Of a stretch of 64,000 nucleotides of DNA, positions 10,146-21,877 are shown piece by piece. Below the pieces are notes generated by a model. That model worked only from the letters and a program-made list of their open reading frames with translations. It made no database searches and was not told where the DNA came from. Both the position numbers and the translations under genes were made by a program. The DNA is from Candidatus Melainabacteria bacterium (GTDB lineage Bacteria; Cyanobacteriota; Vampirovibrionia; Gastranaerophilales; Gastranaerophilaceae), in assembly GCA_022009935.1 (NCBI GenBank), contig CP091731.1:992001-1056000 (forward strand), read 5' to 3'. Each line of letters opens with the position of its first letter. The first letter of the stretch is position 1.

Positions 10146-12357
10146 TTAAACATTTTGTATAGTTGTTTTTGGTTTTGTTCGCTCAGACAATTTTTTTCTT
10201 GCCTATCAATTTTGACATAAATTGGAAATATTTGCCTTTTTAAGCCTCGAGCATTTTCATTTTTTTCCTCCAATTGTTCTATTTGTTCTTTTGTTTTTTC
10301 AATATAGGCATACCTATTGAACTTCTTGAAGTAATTTCCATAGCTGTCTGCGAGGTTGCAGTTATTGCAGACATTCCGATGAGTGATTGATGGTATTGTG
10401 CTTCAAATGTTGAATTGAATAGTTTTATAAACATTGAAGAATACATCAAACTTGAAATACGTTGTACAATTCGCTCTTTTGCCTTTTGCCATCACCTTCT
10501 TTGTCTTCGCCGTTAGATTTTAACATAACCATATTATAATTATCTGCAATAAGGAACAAACTGGCAACCCCACTTGAAATAAGCTTTGTCACCAGTGCCA
10601 TATCTGCGTTTGATTTTGAAGATGTGTTTTGATTGTTGAATGAATTATAAGAACAATTTTTGACATAACTTTTAAATTCTTTATCATTCATACTTAATTT
10701 ATCACTTAAATCACGATAAGCATTTGTCATAATGCCAACTTTATCAATTCCTTTTGAAGCCACTTTGGTAGTTTTGGGATTAAGTTCCATAAAATCTCTT
10801 ACCCCTTCACCAACTTTAGATTTTTTAATAACATCAATTGATGTAATACCATTTATCAAACTTGAAAATAGTTTATAAGGAAACATTAAGCAACTTTTAG
10901 CAAATCTTGGAATACCAAGTGCAAAATCAACAAAAGGTTGTGCAAATTTGCGATTTATTGTCCCAAGTTTTATTTTTTCAGGTATTTTATCACCTTTGTT
11001 TAAACTTTTTAACATTGTTTCATAGTTATCTGCAAGTTTGTTAAAACCGTTATCTCGCAATTTTTTAGTAAGTTTTTCAAAACCAGACTTATCTACCTCA
11101 AGTGTTTTTGTTGTAAGTTGTTTATATTTTTGTTATATTCACTTGAAACTTTATCCATAAAATCTTTAACAGCAGGTATCTTTTTCAATCCCTTGCCACC
11201 AAGTCCTATTGCAATTGATAAGCCTATATATTTATATAATGTATTTAAAGTAAATAATCCTTTATCGTCTTCTTTTTTATTTTGAGTTTTATCTTTATTA
11301 TTTAGAGTTGTCTTTGTGAAAACAAGTTTTTTACCGGTTTTCTTTTCCTCAGCTTGGTTATATTTTTGAGCTTGTTCTTTATTTACAAAAAATACAGGTT
11401 TGCCGGCAAGAGTTCTTGATAAAGTTTCGCTTAATAAAACTGTTGTTGCAATGATTACAGGAGAGGCCAACTTGTAGCATTAACTATTTGAGTTAAAGCC
11501 CCAAGTGTAATAAGTTGAAGATAAGCCGTAGTTCCAATTCTCACAAGTTCCTGATTACGTCTTATTTTGCCTTCTTTTGTTGATTCTTTTGGGTCATTGG
11601 TTACCAAACTTGCCAAGTTGTAAGCATCATTTGCAAGAAAAAACGTTGAAACACCGCCTGAAACAAGTCTGTTTAGCGAGCGTTCATGAACTGTATTATA
11701 TTTCCCTGCTTTTGGGTCAAAAAACTTTTGCGAAATTTTGAATATTGTATCGTCAGCATTTTTTTCACCCATAACTTTTTGAAACTTGTTCAACCATGCC
11801 TTTTAACGCATTATATTTTTCTTCAGCACGTGCTTTTTTACGAATATTTTTCAAAAATTTTGTATTATATAAAGTGTCAAAAACGTTATCTTTATTTGTC
11901 TTAAACATTTTTTTAACAATATTTGAAGAACCTTTTAATGCCCAGTTTATTATATCAAAAGGCATTTTGACTATTGGATATATAGCAGCTTCATAGATTA
12001 AACGAAAAACACCTTTTTCTTTAAAACTTATTTTATCTCCATTAATTTTTATATTATCGGGCAAATGTTTTTTCGTTGCCTTGAGAAGGTCTTCAGGGTC
12101 AATACCCGTTGCATTTTTAACTTTTTCAAAAATTTTCTTATAATCGCTTATTTCATCATTATAGCCGCTTAAGAATTTTACCATTTTCTTAAAATCCTTA
12201 AAAAAAGAGCCTCCAAAACTTATCGAAGATGATGATTGTTTTAAAGGCTCTTTTTCTATATCTTTTTAGGGACAGTATTATCAATTTTGAAGACACTTCG
12301 TCGGTATAACTTTTCGTTATCTTTCTTTTTTATGCTGATTCTCGACATACGTGCCAT
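10146..12357 (-). CDS. Large unknown membrane-associated protein with duplicated domain
   Basis: One reading frame reconstructed across at least five indels (about 12268, 11770, 11465, 11090, 10480), about 730 aa. N-terminus MARMSRISIKKKDN, then SSSSISFGGSFFKDF. Two related halves: GGVSTFFLANDAYNLASL...TKEGKIRRNQELVRI, and SGVASLFLIADNYNMVML...GDGKRAKERIVQRI. Each half is preceded by a KMPFDIINWAL / RFAKSCLMFPYKLF region and followed by hydrophobic helices. It resembles the proteins at 39484-40610 in style. Not recognised; probably a lineage-specific membrane protein. It lies upstream of tsaD but its end is 62 nt away. Confidence 0.6.
12204..12256 (-). other. Terminator-like hairpin inside the 5' coding region
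   Basis: On the minus strand AAAGAGCCT..AAAAC pairs with GTTTTGGAGGCTCTTT and is followed by a seven-T run, a textbook intrinsic terminator shape. It falls within the first 50 codons of the 10146-12357 gene, where it also encodes the SISFGGSFF segment. Either a coincidence of coding sequence or an attenuator. Confidence 0.5.
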
Positions 12358-12527
12358 AATGATTTATTTTCATTAGTTTCCTCATTATAAATTTGTTATA
12401 TTAATTGGTTTCATTCGTAAAAAAACTGAAAAAAAATTTTTTTGCTAGTTTCGTCTATATATTTTACATAACTTTACAAAATGTACTAATATAATTATAA
12501 TATAAATAAAATCTGGAGTATATAGTT

Positions 12528-13445
12528 TTGTCGGTTGTTGAATTATCAAAAGAATATTTAAATAATTTTAGGCTTTATTTAGAAATTGAACGTAATTTTT
12601 CAATACACACAATCCGTGCATATAGTTCTGATATTTTAAGTTTTATTGTATATCTTGATGAATTCAAGCTTGAAAATGTTGACTACCAGAAAATTAAGGA
12701 ATATTTAAATTTTATTTCTCGTTTTAACTATTCAAAAACAACCATAACACGTAAAATTTCTGCCATAAGAATGTTTTATAAATATTTATATAGAGAAAAT
12801 ATCGTAAAAAATAATCCGCTAAAGGGAGTAATGGCACCTAAATACCAAAAAAAATTGCCTGTATTTCTAACAGAAGAGGAAATAAATAAAATCTTAAATA
12901 CAATACCAATTGATACTGTTCAAGGATTTCGCAACAGGACTATTTTTGAACTTTTGTATTCAACAGGTATACGTGTTTCTGAGTTAACTTCTTTAAATTT
13001 TGGCAACTTAAATTTAGAGGAAAATGAAAATAAAAGTTTTAGGCAAAGGTAATAAAGAACGTATCGTTTTATTTTCAAACACTGCAAAAGGGTTTTTAAA
13101 AACTTATATTGAAATAGCTCGAAAAATGCTTTATGAAAATGGCTCCAAGGAAATTATTAATCAAGATAGTCCATTGTTTGTAAATAACACAGGCTATCGT
13201 CTACAAGCACAAAGCGTAAGAAAAATCCTAAAAAATATAATAAAACAAATAGAACTTCCAAAAATGTGACACCGCACAAATTTCGTCACAGTTTTGCAAC
13301 GAAAATGCTTGAAAAAGGTGCCGATTTACGTGTTGTGCAAGAACTTTTGGGACATGCAAGCATATCCAATACTCAAATCTATACACATGTAAGTTCCAAA
13401 CATTTAAAAGATGTTTATAACAAAACTCATCCAAGAGCTATGTAG
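12528..13445 (+). CDS. xerC: Tyrosine recombinase XerC/XerD
   Basis: Site-specific recombinase for chromosome dimer resolution. The N-terminal SAM-like core-binding domain (YLEIERNFSIHTIRAYSSDI) precedes the catalytic residues: Arg in STGIRVSELTSL, Lys in VLGKGNKER, HKFRHSFATKML, LLGHASISNTQIY with the Tyr nucleophile. Two indels (about 13030, about 13262). The start is TTG 12528, 9 nt after CTGGAG. About 300 aa, the normal Xer length. It stands alone, with no integron or phage genes nearby, so a housekeeping Xer is likely. The 12358-12527 intergenic part is AT-rich with several TATAAT-like hexamers. Confidence 0.92.
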
Positions 13446-13636
13446 ATATTAGTTTTTATTATAGTAAAAAGTTAGGATGTTAAATCATTTAGTATTTCAT
13501 TTAAAATGTAATTTTTAAATGTTTTTTAATTTTTAAAGTTAATGTAAATAATAAAAATTATAAATAACGTTTTTGAATTATTCGCCTTAAAACAACCGTT
13601 ACATTTTGTTTTTTATGGGAGATGAGAAGGAATGTT

Positions 13637-14764
13637 TTATTTTTTTCTATTTTGTCCTTGGCTTACACGTTTTAAATTCATTGCCAAATCTTGGCGTCCC
13701 GAGCGTTCATAAATTTTTGTCATTGAGTCTAAAAACTTTTGTCCATCGATTTGTCCGCTAATACCATTATTTGTTTTATTTTCCAATATAACATTTTTGG
13801 GTGTTAAAATGCTTGCTTTTGACAACATTTGATTGCTTGGAGTTGGCTTTTGTTGCTTTCTTCTTTGTTGTAATGGTTGTTGTTTTGTCAGTTTTTGAGT
13901 TTTTGGTTTAACACTTGGAGACATTAAAGATGTTGTATATGGATTTTTCTCGCTTTTTTTATACTCGTTTATGCCATATTGTTTTGATACCATTTCTGTT
14001 GCTAAAGTATCAACACCATTTGACTTTAAACCACGAAGTGTTGGGATTGTCTTGTCATTTATCGTGATGTCAAAACCTGAGTTTTGTTGTTTTTTCAAGC
14101 TTTGTGATGATAAACCAACTATTTTGGTATCTTTTTTCATTTTCTTTATTCAAAAATTTATTACCAATAATTATTACAAGCAAAAACACTGCAGCATAAA
14201 ATACAAAATCAAAATGCCGACTATTAACAATATTTTTTATGCTTCTTTTAATATATAACAATTTTGCTGTATTAACGTGAAAATTTGCGCTTAAATATTC
14301 CAAAATTCCATTATTTTGTGAGTCAAAATTGTCATAAGCAGAATTTATAGGAGCATATTCATTGATTGGTTTATCAAGTATTATATTATTTTTATTTGAA
14401 ATAGGAGGTTTAATATCGCTTGGCAGCACAACAACACCTGTATTGGCAATATTTTCACCTTCAACAACGATTTGAAGATTGTTTTTGGAAGGTTCTTTAA
14501 CTATTACATTTTTTTACATGCAATACATTATTATAAATAGTGCTTAATTTTTCATCAGCTTTAATATTTTTCAGCTCAAGCACAACAAGGTTATCGTTTT
14601 TAACCTCTTTAAAAACCTCAACACCATTAACCGTTTTTAAAGTAATTTGATTACCACCATCGTTTGAATCAATTTGTATGGTATTTAAATAATTTTGCGA
14701 AAAAAGCACTTACATGGCTTAAAATAAATATTATAGCAAATATTAAAATCCTGAAAAAATTCAA
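13637..14764 (-). CDS. Secreted AMIN-like protein with central membrane segment
   Basis: After repair of indels near 14700, 14515 and 14140 a single protein appears. A signal-like helix (LNFFRILIFAIIFILSHVSA, TTG start at 14764 after GGGGGAT) is followed by a beta-rich domain (about residues 25-115, NTIQIDSNDGGNQITLKT). Then come a membrane helix (FDFVFYAAVFLLVIIIG) and a basic, Gln-rich C-terminus ending RRGQ-type QGQNRKK. The beta domain resembles AMIN domains of PilQ/AmiC that bind peptidoglycan, a pattern-level judgement only. pilT elsewhere in the window makes a pilus or envelope role conceivable. Confidence 0.5.
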
Positions 14765-14869
14765 AACCCACTATCCCCCGTATTTTGTTAATTATATATG
14801 ATAAGAATAGCTTTAATTTTTTCTTGGTTACATCAACCAAAAGATATATTTTTCATATTGACCACTAGG

Positions 14870-15775
14870 TTAATATATATAAGCATCGTCTGTCATTTTT
14901 ATTTTAAATCTCGCATTTTTTTGAATTGTTATATCCATACCTTTTGTAAATATTGCAAGGGCAGGAGAAATTGCAACATTCACTGTATATGTCAACAATC
15001 CTAAACACAATGGGAATGGCGAAAGAATGACGGTATATGGATCTTTTGTCAACTGTTTTGATGATTTGTAAGTCCTTTTTACAACGTTTTTACCATAGGT
15101 TGTTTTTTTTGCACATATTTTTCAAATATAATCTTTTTTCCTTTTTATGTTATTAAAGAAAATACGCTTATCATCAGCCAATGTTACTTTTGCTTCAAGC
15201 GGATATGTTTTGTTTTGATATTTTATAGAATGAACTTTTACAACAATTAACCCGCCATTGCCTGTAAATTGAACACTATGCGAGTCAACTATTTTGCCAT
15301 ATATCATTGTGCCTATGGGAATGGTTATGTATTTAAAAGTTTGCGGTTTTATGACTGCAAAGGAAACGGTTGTGCCAATGCGACTTTTTTGAAGATATTG
15401 TGTTCATAAGTTTGACGTCAAAAGTTTTACCACTATTTAATTTTATTGAACGATTATTATAATTTGTCGGTGTTACAAATGTTTTTTGTTGCGAAACAAC
15501 TTTTTTTTCTTCTTTTTTTGTTTTGTTATATTTGTGTTTTGTTTTGGTTTTTGAGATGAATATTTTATCGGAACACTTTCTATTGCAGGTGATTTTTTCT
15601 TATTTTCAACATTTTTTGTTTCTTCACTTGTTTTTGGCAAGGGTGGTAAATTATCAAGATTATATTCTTGTTCTATTGCACTATGAATTGAATCATCAAC
15701 TACCATATCTGCGTATACAAAACCGTTTGACAATAAAAATAAGGATAAAATTATTAATGATAAATGCTTTTTCAT
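14870..15775 (-). CDS. Secreted beta-rich protein, TrbI/VirB10-like fold possible
   Basis: Signal peptide MKKHLSLIILSLFLLSNGFVYA, a Pro/Lys-rich linker to about residue 100, then a conserved-looking domain with IPIGTMIYGKIVDSH, FTGNGGLIVVKVHSI and TYPLEAKVTLAD. The IPxGTxxxGxV pattern resembles the beta-barrel of VirB10/TrbI and related Cyanobacteria/Melainabacteria periplasmic proteins; no type IV secretion genes are near. The C-terminus has a hydrophobic turn (PFPLCLGLLTYTVNVAISP). Indels near 15500, 15390 and 15065-15125. Start ATG at 15775, divergent from the HTH gene at 15836. Confidence 0.55.
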
Positions 15776-15796
15776 ACGTTAATTATATGGTAAAAA

Positions 15797-15826
15797 TTGT
15801 TTTATGTTAACACTTAGTGTTATAAT
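15797..15826 (+). promoter_or_regulatory. Promoter with overlapping palindromic operator
   Basis: TTGTTT (15797-15802), 18-nt spacer, TATAAT (15821-15826). The spacer end contains the perfect palindrome TAACACT-T-AGTGTTA (15808-15822), abutting the -10 box. It lies between divergent genes and directly before the HTH gene, whose ATG is only about 10 nt past the -10, so the transcript would be almost leaderless. Consistent with autoregulation by that HTH protein, an inference. Confidence 0.55.
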
Positions 15827-15835
15827 AAACGTATT

Positions 15836-16141
15836 ATGATTGATGAAAATGCCTTAAAAAAAGTTGGTCTGGAATTAATGTTTTTGACGGAACAAAAATG
15901 TTCAAGTCCTGATGGCATTACGGCTGTTGAACTTTCTCGTGTATTAGGTCTGAATATTGACATTGTAAAAAAAAGTTTAAAAATTTTATATGATAAAGGC
16001 ATTATAAAAGTAAAAGGGCTAAATCCAAAATATTGGTCTTTTGACAATTACAATTTTCAACGCATGGATGAAGATGACGAGGTTTTTGTGCTTTTATGCT
16101 CTTTTGACGATGTCGATTTTGACAGATATTTTAGTTATTAA
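15836..16141 (+). CDS. Small winged-helix HTH protein
   Basis: 101 aa, intact. ITAVELSRVLGLNIDIVKKSLKILYDKGIIKV reads as helix-turn-helix plus the following strand of a winged-helix domain (about residues 27-60). A YWSF element and an acidic tail (RMDEDDEVFVLLCSFDDVDFD) follow. A transcription factor is likely; no ligand domain. A palindrome overlaps its promoter. Confidence 0.65.
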   Translation: MIDENALKKVGLELMFLTEQKCSSPDGITAVELSRVLGLNIDIVKKSLKILYDKGIIKVKGLNPKYWSFDNYNFQRMDEDDEVFVLLCSFDDVDFDRYFSY

Positions 16142-16204
16142 TTTTTCTTTACTTTTTTATATGTCAATAATAAAATAATAAACGTTATGAAAGAGAAAAG
16201 AAAA

Positions 16205-17196
16205 ATGAAAAAAAATACTTGTTATAAATTTTGGCGGTTTGGGTGATGAAATACTCTTTTTGCCAACAATAAATACTTTAAAGAAATTGTACCCAAAATC
16301 AAAGATAACTCTTGCGCTTGAGCCAAGAGGAAAAGCTGTTGCTGATTTAACTAATTTAATTGATGAAGTGAAAATTTTTGATATAAAAGGTGATAATAAA
16401 TTTTTTCAACTTTTTAAATTGTTTATGTTTATGCTATTTAACCCTTTTGATATGGTGATATCATCAGGTTCAAACAAACTTATCCCTGTTCTTTTATTTT
16501 TATCAGGCATAAAAAAACGATATGGATATGATACAGGGAAATTGAGTCAATGTCTTTATACTAAGGCAATAAAATTAAATAAAAATCAATATGCTGCAAA
16601 TATGTACCATGATTTGCTTGATGATTTAACATTAATAGATAAAATATCTTGTCCAAAAATTGATATTGATACAATCAACATTGAAAATTTTCACAATAGC
16701 GTGCTTATCCACCCTGGAGTGAGCAAAATATCAGTTCAAAAGGGAATAGTAAAAACTATTGGGGCTGAAAAATGGGCTGAAATTATCCAAAAATTATTAT
16801 CAATGGGTAAAGTTGTATACTTGGCCGGCGGCCTGATGATGATGAAATTATAAATCAAATATCAAGTCAGATACCGGATGGTACGTCAAATTTTATAAAC
16901 ATGTATGGCAAAACAAAAAATATTGTTGATTTAGCAAAACTTATTTTAAACTGCCAAACAGTTATTTGTTCAGATTCCGCTCAATGCACATTGCAATTGC
17001 TTTAAATAAAAAAACAATAGCAATTTTTGCCTGGAACAGATGAAAAGAAGCTTATGCCAAAAGACAACTGGAATTTTATCCCAATAACAGTCAAAACATC
17101 TCTTGCAGACCTTGTTTGTGGGATAAACGTCAAACAACATGCCAAAATTTAGATTGTCTTAACATTGATGTTGACGATATTGTTTCAAAACTATAG
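16205..17196 (+). CDS. Glycosyltransferase family 9 (heptosyltransferase-like)
   Basis: GT9 enzymes transfer heptose or related sugars to LPS core. N-terminal ILVINFGGLGDEILFLPTI (one indel near 16225) and the C-terminal HPGVSK..., KWAEIIQKLL, VYLAGGPDDDEI, and CSDSAPMHIAIAL-type motifs (SDSA around 16970) match ADP-heptose:LPS heptosyltransferases. Indels near 16835, 16985, 17035 and 17110. About 330 aa. The 3' end overlaps the convergent YkgJ gene by about 40 bp. With kdsA in the window this supports a Kdo/heptose-type surface glycan. Confidence 0.8.
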
Positions 17197-17775
17197 CCAA
17201 TCGACCATTGGCTTGACTTTTGCCAAATTCAATTCCAATATATTCGGTAACTTCGTTTTTATATAAAAAGTTTAAGCTTAGATTAAAGGCAATTGGTTCG
17301 TTTTTGTAGCCTTCTTTTTTCAAACAGTCCGGTTGAGATGAGTTTTGTTTTGGGGTCATAAACTTTTGCATAATTTAAACCTTTAAAAACACAATTGGGT
17401 ACTTTTGTTTTGTTGTTTTTATCAAAATAAGCAAGTCCAAAAGTCCTGCAAATTATACCTCGATAGGAATAGATGGAGCATCTGTTATTTATTAAAAAAG
17501 GACATTCATATATAAAATCAGCCTCGTCTTTTTTCCATTCAAGCTTATCTTTTTTATTTTTAGTATTTTTTGCTGAATATCGTTTTGGATTTTCAACGGA
17601 AGTCTTGCAAGTCCAAATTTTAAATATTCAGCTTCAATAGATGTATAAGGATAGTTGCCGTCACAGCAACAATGGCAGCAACCTTCTTTGCAGCAAATAT
17701 ATTCTTTTTGGTTTTCAAAAACTTTGAAAGTTTTTGGTCTAAAGCAAATAAATATAACTCGTATTTTTCAAACAT
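17159..17775 (-). CDS. YkgJ-type cysteine cluster protein
   Basis: Reconstructed from ATG 17775 across indels near 17730 and 17325: MFEKYELYLFALDQKL, then CCKEGCCHCCCDGNYPY, CPFLINNRCSIYSYRGIICRTFGL and a later PNCVF. The arrangement CC...C...CP.L....CSIY..R...CRTFG is that of the YkgJ/UPF0153 putative zinc- or iron-chelating family. The enzyme activity of the family is unknown. It begins 2 nt after the lepA stop codon, so it is co-transcribed with lepA. The exact C-terminus is uncertain. Confidence 0.75.
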
Positions 17776-17777
17776 GA

Positions 17778-19581
17778 CTATTCTTCGTTCAAGCTTAAAA
17801 CAGCCATAAAAGCTTCCTGTGGCACTTCAACACGTCCAACGGCTTTCATCCGTTTTTTACCTTTTTTTGTTTTTCTAAAAGTTTACGTTTACGTGAGATG
17901 TCACCACCATAACATTTATCAAGCACATTTTTTCTCATAGCTTTAATATTAGTTCTGGCTAAAACGCGTCCACCGACTGCTGCTTGAATGGGAACTTCAA
18001 ACATTTGACGTGGTATAATTTCACGAAGTTTGGCTGTAAGTTTTTGACCAATATGGTAAGCGTTGTCTCTGTGTACAATTGCCGATAGTGCATCAACAGA
18101 TTCTCCTGCAAGTAAAATATCAATTTTAACCAAGTCAGAGCGTTTGTAATCCGAAAAGTCATAGTCCAAACTTGCATAACCTTTTGACCTTGATTTTAAC
18201 TGGTCATAAAAATCTGTAATAACTTCACTTAGAGGGATTTCATATTCCAAATTAACGCGAATAGGGTCAATATAATGCATATTAATAAATATTCCTCGTT
18301 TGCCTTGTGCCAAATCCATTAAAGTTCCTACGTAATCATTTGGAGTGAAGATATTGACTTTAACATAAGGTTCTTCAATATAATCTCTATACTGTGGTTC
18401 AGGCAAATTAGCAGGGTTGTCAATTTCCACCATTTCGCCATTTGTTTTATAAACTTTGTAAACAACAGACGGTGCAGTTGTAACAATTGACAAATCGTAT
18501 TCTCGCTCCAAACGTTCTTGAGCGATTTCCATGTGAAGCATTCCCAAAAAACCGCAACGGAAGCCAAAACCAAGTGCTTGTGAAGTTTCAGGCTCAAACG
18601 TTATTGAAGAGTCATTCAATTTAAGTTTTTCAAGTGCATCTTTTAAATCGTGATAATCGTCGTTGTCAACCGGATAAACACCTGAAAACACCATCGGCAA
18701 GGCTTCTTTGTAGCCTTCAAGCGGTTCTTTTGCACCATTTTCACAAAGTGTTATAGTGTCGCCGACAAAACGAGTAATATCTTTTATTGAAGCAGCCAAG
18801 TAGCCGACTTCGCCGGTTTTAAGTTCATTTTGAGGTATTCTTTTTGGGTTTAAGTATCCGACTTCTGTTACCTCGTATGTTCGGTTGTTAGCCATAAATT
18901 TTATACTGTCGCCGACTTTCACAGAACCATCAACAACTTTAAAAAAGCAAATTGTGCCTAAATACTTGTCATAAGCACTATCAAAAAACAAGAGCACGAA
19001 GAGGCTTATCCGATGTGTCATCAGGTGGTGGAACATATTTTATTATGGCTTCAAGTACTTTATCAATATTTGTTCCTTCCTTGGCACTAACAGGTATTGC
19101 CATGCCGGCATCAATGCCTAAAACTTCTTCAATTTCTGCTTTTACTCGTTCCACATCAGCAGAAGGCAAATCAATTTTATTTATAACAGGTATTATTTCT
19201 AAATTTTGTTCCAATGCAAGATAAACATTAGCAAGGGTTTGAGCTTCTACCCCTTGAGTCGCATCGACAATTAACAAAGCTCCTTCACAAGCAGCAAGCG
19301 AACGCGACACTTCATACGAAAAAATCAACGTGCCCGGGGGTGTCAATCAAATTTAATATATAATCTTTGCCATCTTCGGCTTTATATTTCATACGAGCAG
19401 TGTTCAATTTTATTGTAATTCCACGTTCACGCTCAATATCCATAGTATCCATAAGTTGGTCTTGCATATCCCTTTGAGATATAGTATCCGTAGCTTCAAG
19501 CAACCTGTCCGCCAAAGTCGATTTACCATGGTCTATGTGGGCAATTATACTAAAATTTCGTATATTATTTATCTTCTTCAT
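17778..19581 (-). CDS. lepA: Elongation factor 4 (LepA)
   Basis: Ribosome back-translocating GTPase. G1 AHIDHGKSTLADRLLEAT, G3 DTPGHVDF, and G4 NKIDLPSADVERV are present. LepA-specific features include TDTISQRDMQDQLMDTMDIE at the N-terminus, LGFGFRCGFLGMLHMEI and the basic C-terminal RMKAVGRVEVPQEAFMAVL. Indels near 19330, 18990 and 17862. About 600 aa, the full family length, so this is almost certainly an intact gene in the organism. Confidence 0.96.
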
Positions 19582-19822
19582 AATATAAAGTATATCGAAA
19601 ATATCATTATTTGTAAAATATTCAACAAATACACCAAAAATATGATTTTAGATTATATTACATTCTACTACATAAAATATTAGCCGATTGGAGAATATGT
19701 ATATAAATTATTTAAAATAATATATATAATTATAAAAAAGGGTTATTTTTTTATTTTTGTATATATTTACCATATTTATTGCGCAATATATTAAAAAGGC
19801 TTTTTATTTTAAGGAGATGAAA

Positions 19823-20521
19823 ATGGAATCAAATGTACAAAGTATCATTAAAGTTATAATCGTTGAGGATTATAAACTTACTCGTGTTGGATTGCGCTGT
19901 GCATTGAATGATTTTGAAAATATTCAAGTTGTAGGTGAAGCTGCAAGTGGTGAAGAGGGTCTTGAAAAAATATTTGAATTAAAACCGGATGTTGTGTTAA
20001 TGGATTTGGGTCTTCCTAAAATGAATGGTCTTGAAGTTTTGGAGCAAGTAAAAAAGAGCTTCCGTCTTGTAATGTTATTGTTTTGACATCACACGAACGG
20101 GAAGAAGAAGTCAATGCGGCCTTAGGGCTTGGAGCAAAAGGATATTGCCTAAAAGGATATTACACCAAATGCACTTGCTGAAGCTATACGAAATGTCGCT
20201 CAAGGTGCTTGTTATATTTCTCCTCAAGTATCCGATTTGGTACTAAAAGCATTCCCAAAACCTGGTAAAAATTCTTTACATTTAAACAGTGAAACTAATT
20301 CACAAAATAATTCAAATGAAAACAATAAAATTCTTCTCACAGAACGAGAACAAGAAGTTTTAAAACTTTTAGTTGATGGCAAAAGCAACACAGAAATAGC
20401 ATATGAACTTATAGTAAGTGTGCACACAGCCAAAGCTCATGTATGTTCAATTCTTCAAAAATTGTGTGTTGAAGATAGAGTTCAAGCTGCTGTCAAAGCA
20501 ATACGCCAAGGGCTTGTATAA
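19823..20521 (+). CDS. NarL/FixJ family response regulator
   Basis: Receiver domain starts KVIIVEDYKLTRVGL (acidic pocket Glu-Asp), with the phospho-Asp in VVLMDLGLPKMNGLE, a Thr-Ser switch (VLTSHERE after repair near 20065) and a Lys in KGYCLK. LuxR-type HTH: LTEREQEVLKLLVDGKSNTE ... SVHTAKAHVCSIL. The second indel is near 20158. The ATG at 19823 is preferred (AAGGAG 6 nt upstream). No histidine kinase is adjacent. About 230 aa. The stop abuts the convergent kor operon. Confidence 0.88.
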
Positions 20522-21082
20522 TTATATAAACGCTTTTGAATTTTTATTATCAAAAACAAACTTTGCACTTAATTTTATTGCTTCAATATTTGAAGTTAGC
20601 ATATTTAATTTATCTTTGGGTATTAATTTGTTTAAAGCTAATGTTAAAGATTCAATTTTTAATAATCCGGTTTTACGAACCATTGCACTTAAAGCTACGA
20701 TATTTATAAACGAAAGTTGAATGTTTTTAGTTAAGTTTTTTAATGTTATAAAAAAGTAAGTAATGTCATCACGACTTTGCACAATTTCATCTTCATTTGC
20801 ACAAACAACAATCAAGCCGCCTTTTTTTACATTTTTTTCAAAACGGTAAAATGAAGGAATGTTTAAAGCTATTAAAATATCAGGTTTGTTAATTATTGGT
20901 GAACCTATCTCGTCATTTCCAAGTTTAACGGAACAATTTGCACTACCGCCTCGCATTTCAGCCCCATAAGAAGGTATCCAAGTAGTATTCATATTTTCAA
21001 TAATAGCAGCATAACTTAAAAGTTTACCCGCAAACAAGACACCCTGACCTCCATATCCTGCTATTATTACACTTTTTTCCAT
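20522..21082 (-). CDS. korC: 2-oxoacid:ferredoxin oxidoreductase, gamma subunit
   Basis: Small subunit of a four-subunit 2-oxoglutarate/2-oxoisovalerate-type oxidoreductase. It starts MEKSVIIAGYGGQGVLFAGK, then YGAEMRGGSANCSVKL, diagnostic of the gamma chain. Start at 21082 because it fits the family better than the upstream in-frame methionine. Intact, 186 aa. Last gene of the delta-alpha-beta-gamma operon. Confidence 0.88.
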   Translation of the reverse strand: MEKSVIIAGYGGQGVLFAGKLLSYAAIIENMNTTWIPSYGAEMRGGSANCSVKLGNDEIGSPIINKPDILIALNIPSFYRFEKNVKKGGLIVVCANEDEIVQSRDDITYFFITLKNLTKNIQLSFINIVALSAMVRKTGLLKIESLTLALNKLIPKDKLNMLTSNIEAIKLSAKFVFDNKNSKAFI

Positions 21083-21101
21083 TTTTTTAATTTCCTCACA
21101 A

Positions 21102-21865
21102 TTATAAAGCACACTTCATTTCGTTTGTTATATCTTTAAAGACTCCAAGCTTATAATATTTAGCAACATTTTCAACTATATGCTTGTTGGCATCAATTGG
21201 ACTCATTCCCCAATTTGTAGGACAAGAGCTTAAAACTTCAACAAAAGAATAACCTATATTATTAATTTGATTTAAAAAAGCTTTTCTGATTATTTTTTTG
21301 TATCGTCATAAAATTTGTGGCTACCGACTGCACATCTGGCAACAAAAGCTGCACCATCACAAGAAGCTATCATTTCAGCCGCTTTTATCGGATACCCGTA
21401 TCTATTAACATCACGCCCAAAAGGTGTAGTTTTTGTTTTTTGACCGGGCAAGCTTGTTGCACTTGCTTGTCCGCCAGTCATGCCAAAATTTGTGTTGTTT
21501 ATGCAAATTGTTGTTATTTTTTCACCACGTAAGGCTGTATGGCAAGTTTCATTAAATCCAATTGTCAAAGCGTCACCGTCACCTTGATAAGTGAATACAA
21601 ATTTGTCAGGTTTTGAACGCTTGACACCTGTTGCCACACAAGGAGAACGACCATGTGAAGCACCAACTACATCAAGATTAAAAAACTTTTCCAAAAATAT
21701 TGAACACCCGACAGATGAAACAGCAATTGTATCACCTTGCAAGCCAAACTCATCAATCAACTGTGCAACAATGCCCAAAACAAAACCATGCCCACACCCC
21801 GGACAAAAAGTATATTTAAAATTTTCAATAAAACATTTTGGTTCTTGATATACGAGTTTTTTCAT
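21102..21865 (-). CDS. korB: 2-oxoacid:ferredoxin oxidoreductase, beta (TPP) subunit
   Basis: Thiamine-pyrophosphate subunit. TFCPGCGHG (cluster/TPP-contact Cys), SSVGCSIFLEKFF, ASHGRSPCVATGVK, and the TPP Mg motif QGDGDALTIGFNET...NNTNFGMTGGQ are present. One indel near 21295; repaired it continues KAFLNQINNIGYSFVEVLSS and ends at 21102. The GMTGGQ..TS and HGR elements fit KorB/VorB. About 255 aa. Confidence 0.92.
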
Positions 21866-21877
21866 TTTAACACACTT

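Noticed and set aside
12528..13445. xerC as integrase of a mobile element or driver of the repeat islands
   Set aside because: Normal housekeeping Xer length and isolation from the islands (nearest is 9 kb away); no att-like sites noticed.
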